Shown piece by piece: positions 16,955 to 24,129 of a stretch of 24,129 nucleotides of DNA (positions are counted from its first letter, which is position 1; each line of letters begins with the position of its first letter). The position numbers and the translations under genes are program-made. Source of the DNA: Zygnema cylindricum (Eukaryota > Streptophyta > Zygnematophyceae > Zygnematales > Zygnemataceae); assembly GCA_037447655.1 (NCBI GenBank), contig JBBHKE010001081.1:8545-32673 (forward strand), given 5' to 3'. The notes under the pieces were generated by a model, which worked only from the letters and a program-made list of their open reading frames with translations, ran no database searches and was not told the origin of the DNA.

Positions 16955-17980
16955 ATGGAGGTCTCACATTTTCAGGTTATGGGCCCACCCTCTAGGGTAC
17001 CAATCTTTAATGAAACTGGCTTCATATACTGGGAAAGTTTGATGATAGGAGCTCTATGCGAAAAAAGGTTTTGGGGGATAGTGAGTGGACGGTTGGGGCG
17101 TCCATCAAGTCTTGGAATCCCTCCAGGGTTTGGAGGAAGCAGATTCACTATGAAAGAGGATCCACCTTTAATGGAGGAAACAAAGGAAGGAGATGTGGTA
17201 GACAAAGGAAAGGAGAAGGAGGCGACCACACCAATAGCAACTAGTTCAGCATTCATGTCACCTATTCCGAGGAACGAGGAGAATGATAGGGAAACTTGGG
17301 ACTTCAACAATATGGCTGCAAAGCACTTCATCCTACGCCATCTCACTCAAGGACTAGCATGTTCTTATTTGCAGGTAGAAAGGGCATCCGATCTTTTGAT
17401 GGCTCTCATAGAGATGTACCGAAGTGGTACGATTTAGCAACAACAGTTGGCTGATCTGAAAGTTAAGGAGTATGTATACAAAGGAGGGAAGATGTTGGAT
17501 TTTTGTAGTGAGCTTGCTACACTGTTCATGGAGCTAGAGAGTGCGGGAAAAGCTTTTAGTGAAAAAGAAAAGGTTAACTGTTTACTGATGAAGTTACCTG
17601 ATGAGTTCAAGAACATAGTCAACCGTGTGCAGGACTTGCCGGACTCAAGGTGGATATGGAACTCAGTGGTAGGATGATTCTCGTTCGAAGAATACGATTG
17701 AGATCCGAAGGGGAGGAAAGAGTGGCCAAGCCTTGGCAACAGCGACCGATTGGAGAAACAAGGATTCTCGGAAACCAGTCGGAAACTATGGGGGTAGGGA
17801 GTAGAAAAAACAGGTTGACAAGTTCGAACCAAGGGCTCCCAAAGGTTTATGTCATTTTTGAAAGAAACCGGGGCACTATATGGCAGAGTGCACTAAGCTA
17901 ACCGAGCTTCGGTTAAAGGAGGGGCAGACCGGTGGTACCCCGAGAGGAAAGAAAAAGGCCCTTGTGAAACAGGTACATTA
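16955..17980 (+). pseudogene. Element E gag pseudogene
   Basis: The frame starts at ATG 16955 in the LTR (MEVSHFQ), crosses the PBS as V-M-G-P and enters Gag: VPIFNETGFIYWESLMIGAL and FWGIVSG in the N-terminal domain, then an acidic/Thr-rich stretch, then WDFNNMAAKHFILRHLTQGL and RASDLLMALIEMY. An in-frame TAG (17435) and a stop after 17677 break it; between them LPDEFKNIVNRVQDLPDS is typical copia gag. After a frameshift the zinc knuckle lies at 17850-17891: its second Cys codon is TGA, the rest (C-H-F-stop-KKPGHYMAEC) being otherwise a normal C-x2-C-x4-H-x4-C. The frame continues toward protease, with a stop near 17980. Confidence 0.88.
16975..16989 (+). other. Primer-binding site of E (initiator tRNA-Met anticodon-arm type)
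   Basis: GGTTATGGGCCCACC directly abuts the LTR end and is complementary over 15 nt to the plant initiator tRNA-Met anticodon arm. It is the same PBS as in N despite dissimilar LTRs and, as in N, is read as V-M-G-P of Gag. Confidence 0.8.
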
Positions 17981-19576
17981 GGCGGAATCCGAGGACGAGG
18001 ACGATGAGCTCCTTTTAGATGAGGAGTTGGAGGCGAAAAACGAGGTCGAAATTCCACAAAGGCAGAAATGTGCTTACGGTGGATTGAAAGGTGAAGCAAG
18101 CTGGATTGTAGATTCAGATGCCTCCATGCACATGTGTAAGGATAAGCACTTGTTCAATAAGATAAGAATTATTCCCACCGTAGAGATAGAGTACGGGGAT
18201 GGGAGTATAGTCACCACTACTCTTGTAGGATCGGTAGATTTGAATGTGTTAGTAGAAGGAAAGACATCCATAGTAACATTCTTCGATGTATTGTTTATTC
18301 TGGAGCTGAACAAAAACCTCATCTCTACATCCGTATTAGATGATAAGGGTTTTTTTACTAGCACTAGGGAAGGAGTGTTTACTGCTAGTTTTGAGGAGGA
18401 TGTCTATTTCATTGGTGAGAAAGGTAGCCATGGGATGTTTAGGCTGGTTTTAAGTAATGAAAAGAAGAAACTTTATTATGCTGGTGTTCATGATATTATG
18501 ATGTGGCATAAGAGGCTTGGGCATGTGAATCTAGACAAGTTAAGAGAGATGAAAAAGATGGGAGTGGTGGAAGGGATTAAGTTCAGTGAGAATGATAATA
18601 TAAGTGATTGTAGTGGATGTGCTCAAGGTAAAACACACAGATTACCCTTTCCTAAAACAGCCACCTATAAGGGAGAAAAAATTCTAGATCTAGTAAACAC
18701 GTATATTTGGGGACCAACATAAGTGCCCTCACCGAGGGGGAAGAGATTTATGATGACTATCACTGATGATTGGTCTCGGTATTCTCGAGTGTATTTTTTG
18801 AAAAAAAAGTCCAAAGCTCAGGATTATTTTAGACAATATAAAGCATGGAGCGAAAAACTCCATGAAACTCCAATCAAGAGAATAAGGAGTGACAATGGTG
18901 GAGAGTATACTTCTAAGTAGTTTGAGGATTTTCTGAGGGAAGATGGGGTCTAACACCAAAAGATAGTTCCAGAAAACCCGGAATAGAATGGGGTAGCTGA
19001 AACGATAAATTGAACACTAAGTGATAGTGCTAGAAGTATGTTGCCAGATAAGAAGATAGGAAAAAGGTTTTGGGTAGAAGCAATGAACTATGCTAACTAC
19101 CTCAAAAATAGAGTTCTTACTTAAGCTATGAAAGATCAAACACCTTATGAGAGATGGACAGGCCGGAAACCAAACATATCTCACCTAAAGGTTTTCGGCA
19201 GTCAAGTATTCAGTCTAGATAAAGATCGGTCTAATTGAAAGCTAGATCCTAAAAGAAAACCGGGATACTTATTAGGAGATGATGAGGATGTTCAAGGATA
19301 TAGAGTGTATGATCTAAAAAGGGAAGATATAATCATAGTAAAGCATCTAGTAGTTATGGATGAAGGAAAGTTTGTGGATCCCTTCAAATATACGAAGTCA
19401 GTAAAAATCAGATTTGAGTCAGAAAATTCTGATGACTTTGAGCTTCCTAACCATCTTGGTTTTAGAGAAGATGACATTCTTGCAGGTACAAATCAGACCG
19501 AAAAGGATTCGGCTGTGGAAACTCCAGTGAAAACTCTACCCGAATCGGAAGACGTGGTGGAAATGATTCGGAATTA
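17981..19576 (+). pseudogene. Element E protease-integrase pseudogene
   Basis: The frame 18027-18722 holds the aspartic protease with WIVDSDAS (18102-18125): the D-S-G triad is D-S-D, so the flap glycine next to the catalytic Asp is lost. Then comes the GAG-pre-integrase zinc site, HKRLGH ... CSGCAQGK, intact. The integrase core starts with NTYIWGP where the others read TDIWGP: the first catalytic Asp is Tyr (codon 18702). A stop at 18720 follows; 18723-18920 gives the second Asp (RSDNGGEYTSK) to a stop, then VAETIN with the glutamate. KRFWVEAMNYANYLKNRVL, YERWTGRKPNISHLKVFGSQVF and the C-terminal GYLLGDDEDVQGYRVYD..VKHLVVMDE region (19305-19577) follow with further stops. Both enzymes are inactive by inspection. 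Confidence 0.88.
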
Positions 19577-19596
19577 AGGGATAGGGGAGAAGCCGA

Positions 19597-20127
19597 GTTT
19601 GCTCGAAAGAATCCACGAGAACAATCTATTTCGGCCTCAGATTTTGAGGGGGGAAGGAGAAGTAGCAAAAGACTGCAATAAAAATTGGTTAATAATAAGG
19701 TAACTAAACTATCTCATCAAGATGAACCTCAAACTTATGGAGAGGCGATGACTTATCCAGAAAGAAATTGGTGGAAGACAGCCATCAATGAGGAGATGGC
19801 CCCAATTCTGGCAGCCGATACTTGGGAGCTGGTGGATTGTCCACCTAACCGAAACCAATCGGTTTGTTCGAAAGAATCCACGAGAACCATCTATTCCGTC
19901 CTCAGATTTTGAGGGGGGAAGGAGAAGTAACAAAAGACTGCAAGAAAAACAGGTTAATAACAAGGTAACTAAACTATTTCATCAAAATGAAGCTCAAACT
20001 TATGGAGAGGCGATGACTTGTCCAGAAAGAAATCGGTGGAAGATAACCATCAATGAGGAGATGGCCTCAATTATGGCAGCCGATACTTGGGAGCTGGTGG
20101 ATTGTCCACCTAACCAAAAACCAATCG
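19597..20127 (+). repeat. Direct tandem duplication, 2 x about 265 bp, in pol of E
   Basis: Copy 1 is 19597-19861 and copy 2 is 19862-20127. Both run from the R-K-N/S-P-R-E linker (CGAAAGAATCCACGAGAA) through GGGGGGAAGGAGAAG and the TWELVDCPP start of RT to CCAATCGGTT. I count about 19 substitutions and one 1-bp indel (about 7%). The unit length is not a multiple of 3, so it shifts frame. A short GTTTG similarity sits at the junction. Confidence 0.93.
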
Positions 20128-21576
20128 GTTGTAAGTGGGTTCTTAAATTAAAACTGGACCCACATAACACAATCGAGCGCTACAAGGCCAGACTAGTGGC
20201 AAAGGGATTTACACAAAAAGAGGGAATTGACTACGAGGAAACCTTTGCCCCGGTGGTCAAATTTCCCTCCTTTCGCAAATATTTCAGCCTGGCAATAGCG
20301 AAAGACATGGAAGTGCACCATATGAACATAAAAATAGCCTTTTTGCATGGAGAATTGGAAGATGAGATCTTCATGCGACAAACCCAAGGGTTTGTGGAGG
20401 AAAGAGAGGAGGGTAAGGTATGCCGGCTGATTAAATCTCTTTATGGTTTGAAATAGGCGCCTCGACAGTGGAATAAGAAGCTTGATGAGTTTCTTGTTGG
20501 TCTAGGATATATCCGAATCAGCTCAAATCACTCAATTTATGTTTTCGAAGATGAGGAAGGTTTTATATTTATTGCAATTTATGTTGATGATGTGCTTGTT
20601 TTAAGTAAATCAATGGATAAAATTAACAAACTGAAAACCAAACTTAAGGGGAGATTTGAAATGAAGGATATGGGAGAAGCAAAATATATTTTGGGAATTC
20701 AAGTGGAGTGACACCGCAAAAGAAAAACTATAAGATTGACTCAAAAGGAAGCAATAGGGAACATGCTTGAAAAATTCCAAATGGATAAAACTAATAGTTG
20801 TAAAACTCCAATGGAGTTGAAGAAGGGAAGTGAGGGGAGTGAGGAAGAAAGAGTCATAGTCTTAGACGAGGAATTATCTCCTGAAGAACAGAAGTTCATG
20901 CAGACTATTCCTTACAGGGAAGTAGTGGGAAGTCTAATCTATTTTATGAATTGTACCCAGCCAGATTTAGCTGCAGCTGTAAGAGTGCTGAGTAGAAGTC
21001 TAAATGCTCCCACTAAGAGGGATTAGGAGGCAGCTAAGAGAGTCTTTAGAAATTTTATAGGAGTTAGGGATATATGGTTGCATTTGGGTGGGGAGAATAC
21101 TGACATCACTACTTGGAGTGATGCCAGTTATGGTGATGCTCCGATGAGGAGATGCACTTCTGGATATGTATTATATGTGGGTGATGGGGCTTGCTTTTGG
21201 AGTAGCAAACAACAAAAAGTTATTGCTCAGTCCACCATGGAGGCTGAGTATATGGCCTCTTGCTCAACTGTAAAAGAATATATGTGGGTGAAGTCTTTGC
21301 TTGGTGAGCTTGGTCACCTTAAAAGTAGTGTGCAGAAATGTTTTTTGTGGTAATCAGGCAGTAATCGCTATTTCTGCCAATCTTAAACATCATTTTAAAG
21401 CCAGACACATGGACATCAGACTCACCTTTGTAAGAGAGAAAGTAGAAAACAAAATAATCAGTTTAGAGTACAGACTAGATAGTGAGATGGTAGCAGATAT
21501 GATGACCAAACCTGTGCCTTCCTTTAAGCTATTTTTTTGGAATGAGAAGTGTAGTCTGAAATTAAAGATTGACTAG
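20128..21576 (+). pseudogene. Element E reverse transcriptase-RNase H pseudogene
   Basis: The open frame 19788-20456 enters RT through the second duplicate: [33 protein letters not shown]. The first catalytic Asp site reads HMNIKIAFLHGELEDE, Asp to Asn at 20325. SLYGLK is followed by TAG (20454) in place of the usual Gln. The palm YVDD (20580-20591) is intact, then a TGA at 20709. RNase H/connection: 20736-21026 (TQKEAIGNMLEKFQMD; PYREVVGSLIYFMNCTQPDLAAAV), stop, then 21078-21353 (ITTWSDASYGDAPMRRCTS, STMEAEYMAS, MWVKSLL). A frameshift near 21340 leads to the last frame to 21576 (GNQAVIAISANLKHHFKA, MVADMMTKPVPSF). The PPT AAGGGGAG (21582-21589) follows within 6 bp. Confidence 0.9.
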
Positions 21577-21589
21577 AAAATAAGGGGAG

Positions 21590-22644
21590 TGTAGAAATTA
21601 ATGGTCCTCTTTAAGTATTTTCTAAGTCTAAATAAGAATAAAGAAAGAAGCCGAGGCAGTCTACCTCTAACTTCTCTCTCCAACTCTCAAACTTGTCGCA
21701 GTCACTGAGAAATTGGAGAGGGAGCTAGAGCCATGGCTACCTAGGCTATCCTGAGGTTTACGATAAATTTATATTAGTTAGGGGTTTATTTACTAAAATG
21801 TATGTGTCGGCCACCGGATTTGATCCTGGTACCTATCGGCCGTTAGACAGCATGTAGACGGTAGCTTTAGCCGTTAAGTCTAGAACTAGTGTTACTTACT
21901 ATATAGTTTGATATTTAATTAGACATTAATATGTAGGATAATTCATTTAACTCTAATTGTTTACAGGATACATAGATCCGGTAATGTATAAGTACGGATT
22001 AGTGTACTGACAAGAAATCAATACGGCGCAATTATTTCTTTAGTGAAACGAATACGGCGCATGTATTTATTACGCTTACGATTAAATTCGAATTTAATCG
22101 GACGGCATTAATTAGCGTCGAGATCGCGGAAGAAGATTTTGGCGGTTTGTGGCCATCGCCACATCGGATGACACGTGGCAAAATTACATTGGATCGTGGT
22201 ATCTTTGGAGATTATGGCACCGAATCTGGATATGACATGTGTCGACATTTAAGCCATGTCGTACAATGTCCATACATAAAGTACATCGGCAGCTGTACTT
22301 TTGCGTACGGATTTGTAATCTGGTTGGTTCCATATATCAGTAGATAGAGTCTGTGAGAGAGATAGGACTTAGAAAAATTAGGAGATAGGACCCTCTCTCC
22401 TAGAGAGCTTCTGTACAAAAGGTCAACTTTGACCCTCCATAACTTGCTGCTCACGGGAGCAAATTCAGAGATTCTTTTTGCTATCGACTTAGAGGAGTCT
22501 TGCCTTCATAGGGGTGCAGGTGGTCAGAGTTTTTGTTTGCCAGGGTGGCAGTTGTTTTTGCTGAAACACAAAGGGGTCAGAGTTATCCTACAGGCTTTTT
22601 CGAAGCTGTCCACTCTGAGGACTTATGGAGGTCTCAGAGTTTCA
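21590..22644 (+). repeat. Element E 3' LTR (1,055 bp)
   Basis: It is collinear with the 5' LTR (15942-16974), about 7-8% different by eye. It carries about 23 extra bp between two GATAGGAC copies (22361-22368 and 22384-22391) where the 5' LTR has one copy. tRNA-like module 21816-21875 (minus), G-box 22171-22180, GTAC motifs from 22261, W-box pair 22421-22434, Gag-phase ATG 22625. It ends AGTTTCA, then the TSD GCAAT. Confidence 0.95.
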
Positions 22645-22649
22645 GCAAT
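22645..22649 (+). repeat. Right target-site duplication of element E (GCAAT)
   Basis: Matches 15937-15941 exactly; the sequence beyond it is the pol linker of element D on the minus strand. Confidence 0.95.
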
Positions 22650-24129
22650 AACGTTTTCACTAGTGTCCATTTTGGGAATATCCAAGTCCTCCTCACTCTT
22701 GGACTCAAAACTGATTCCGATTTTCTTAGTGAATTTGAAAGGATCAAAAGACTTCGTTTCATCCATGACAACTAGATGCTTTACCTGAATGATATCTTGT
22801 TTAGCTAAGTCATAGATTCTGTATCCCTTAACATCCTCATCATATCCCACAAAGTATCACGGCTTCCCTTTAGCATCTAGTTTCCAGTTTTTCTTATCTA
22901 TGTCATGACTGTAAACTTGACTACCGAATACTTTCAAGTGGGAAATATTCCATTTTTTTCCAACCCATCTCTCATAAGGTGTCATTCCGTTAACGGTTGT
23001 AGTGAGGACTCTATTTTTAATGTAATTAGCACAATTCATGGCTTCTGCCCAAAATCTTCTTCCTATTTTTTTATCTGCCAATATACTACACACACTATCT
23101 CCCAAAGTCCGGTTTAACCTTTCAGCTACACCATTTTGTTCTGGATTATTCGGTACTTTTTTCTAATGCTGAACTCCCTCATCTCTCATATATTCTTCAA
23201 ACTAGTAAGAGGTGTACTCTCCCCCATTATCACTTTTTATTCTCTTAATGGGGGTTCCATGCAACTTTTCACTCCAGGCTTGGTATTCTTTGAAGTACTT
23301 TGGTGTTTCATACTTTGTTTTCAGGAAGTAGACTCTAGAATATTTATACCAATCATCAGTAATTGTCAACATATACCTCTTCCCCCCAACCGAAGGTATT
23401 CTGGATGGTCCCCAAATATCTGTGTAGACCAGATCTAGTATTTTCTCACCTCTATATGTTGCAGTTTTGGGAAAGGGAAGTTTGTGAGCCTTACCTTGGG
23501 CACAACCACTAGAATCATCCATCATTTTATTATCCCCAAACTGAATTTTTTCTACTACACCCAATTTTTTCACTTCCCTCAGCCTATCAAAATGTACATG
23601 CCCCAAGCGCTTATGCCAAATCATCAAGCTAGGGACACCACCATATTAAGCACTCTTCTTTTCATTACTCAAGTTAAGCCTAAACATTCCTTCGCTACCC
23701 TTATCTGTTATGAAGTAGACTTCATCTCCATACTTAGCTATAAAGACTCTCTTTAAAATAAAGGTATCAAAATCATTGTCATCTAATACAGAAGTAGACA
23801 TAAGATTTTTTACTCAGCTAAGAAATGTAGAGCACATCTGAGAAGGTGAGTTTGGAAGTCTTACCCTCCACTAAAACTTTCAGATCTAACAAGCCCACTA
23901 GATCTGTGGTAACTACTCCCCCATCCCCATACTCTATTTCTACAGTAGAGATCTTTCTTAGCTTAGTGAAGAGATGCGTGTCACGGATCATATGCATGGA
24001 TGCACTTGAATTGATGATCCATCCTTCGTCTGGAGCTTCCCGAATGGCTCCAAGCGCACACTTCCGTTTCCGAGAAGTCTCCTTCTCCTCCATGTTCTCG
24101 TCAAGGAGAAGCTCCCCATCCTCCTCCCT
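22645..24129 (-). mobile_element. Element D: upstream half (gag end, PR, INT), runs off the window
   Basis: Minus-strand copia sequence continues from the right window edge (gag/PR junction) through PR and INT to the E insertion point. Together with 13098-15941 it makes one element. Most of gag, the PBS and the 5' LTR lie beyond 24129. Confidence 0.88.
22645..24129 (-). pseudogene. Element D protease-integrase pseudogene
   Basis: Read downwards from the window edge: an acidic Gag tail (LLLDENMEEKE), then protease 24093-23818 with WIINSSASMHM. The catalytic D-S-G is N-S-S, so the active-site Asp is lost. After stops, 23627-23202 carries the GAG-pre-integrase site HKRLGH ... DDSSGCAQGK, where the first Cys of the C-x2-C pair is Ser, and the integrase core with both Asp motifs (YTDIWGPS and KSDNGGEYTS). 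The glutamate motif (NGVAERLNRT) follows near 23120 after a stop, then 23105-22857 (GRRFWAEAMNCANYIKNRVL, YERWVGKKWNISHLKVFGSQ) and 22850 down to E (GYDEDVKGYRIYDL, VKHLVVMDE). The integrase triad is present, but protease and zinc site are damaged and stops divide the frames. Confidence 0.88.

Larger units (their letters stand above)
15942..16974 (+). repeat. Element E 5' LTR (1,033 bp)
   Basis: It starts TGTAGAAATT and ends CATTTTCA. Features in order: the ACTTGTCACAATCACTGA block and CCATGG (16083), the antisense tRNA-like module (16168-16227), G-box ACACGTGGCC (16523-16532), GTAC motifs at 16613, 16624, 16647, 16657 and 16684 around a CAAT-like GATTGG, the inverted W-box pair GGTCAA-CT-TTGACC (16751-16764), and an R-region block GCCTTCACAAGGGTGCAGG (16832-16850). 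The Gag ATG is at 16955, 20 nt before the LTR end. Confidence 0.95.
15942..22644 (+). mobile_element. Element E: full-length but inactive Ty1/copia retrotransposon (6,703 bp)
   Basis: It is complete from LTR to LTR with matching TSDs, PBS and PPT: 5' LTR 15942-16974, gag, PR, INT, RT, RNase H, 3' LTR 21590-22644. The order INT-RT-RH is Ty1/copia. It sits in opposite orientation inside element D. Its LTRs differ at about 7-8% of positions by eye, so it is much older than N. Inactivating changes occur in every domain, and a 265-bp tandem duplication lies before RT. Confidence 0.95.

Noticed and set aside
16972-17346. Minus-strand ORF over E gag
   Set aside because: No copia or host similarity; opposite to a well-supported gag frame.
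1-24129. A host defence system or novel operon
   Set aside because: All clear coding similarity is Ty1/copia gag-pol; nothing suggests another system beyond the LTR and PBS architecture reported above.

Overview
This window is plant nuclear DNA made almost wholly of nested Ty1/copia (Pseudoviridae-type) LTR retrotransposons. I see no cellular gene, tRNA/rRNA gene, CRISPR array or bacterial feature. A flowering plant is suggested by the copia gag and pol type, by LTR promoters with G-box/ABRE, W-box and GTAC motifs, and by primer-binding sites complementary to the anticodon arm of the plant initiator tRNA-Met. I cannot name the species.

Layout, left to right. Element A (+, positions 1-1949) is the decayed 3' end of a copia element plus its 3' LTR. 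It interrupts the gag region of element B. Element B (+, 1950-10228, 5' end outside the window) has gag zinc knuckle, protease, integrase, RT and RNase H remnants and a 3' LTR. Its pol is split by a young gag-only element, here called N (+, 3933-7826), with TSD CCGGT, two LTRs about 1% different, and one intact 430-aa Gag frame but no pol. A 206-bp spacer follows (10229-10434). Element C (+, about 10435-13097) is 5'-truncated inside integrase. Its 3' LTR is cut by element D (-, 13098-15941 and 22645 to the window end). Element D is split by element E (+, 15942-22644), a complete but inactivated 6.7-kb element with TSD GCAAT. A, C, D and E share LTR architecture and pol type, so the right half is same-family nesting (E in D in C). 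B and N have other LTRs but related Gag zinc-knuckle regions.

How the parts relate. N has no enzymes and would need them from another element; its Gag resembles the Gag remnant of B and both LTRs share a short conserved hairpin. All pol copies in view are broken by stops, frameshifts or lost catalytic residues, so no autonomous element here looks active. N is the youngest insertion (about 11 substitutions and one 10-bp indel between LTRs); the LTRs of E differ by roughly 7-8% by eye.

Most interesting: (1) in all five LTR types with a visible 3' end, an ATG lies in the last 20-59 nt, always in the same phase relative to the LTR end; in N and E this frame runs straight through the PBS into Gag, so U5 and the PBS are protein-coding. 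(2) The PBS is GGTTATGGGCCCAC(C), complementary to the initiator tRNA-Met anticodon arm, and its own ATG faces the anticodon. (3) The A/C/D/E LTRs each carry, at a similar place and antisense, a degenerate tRNA-like module with A-box- and B-box-like sequences.
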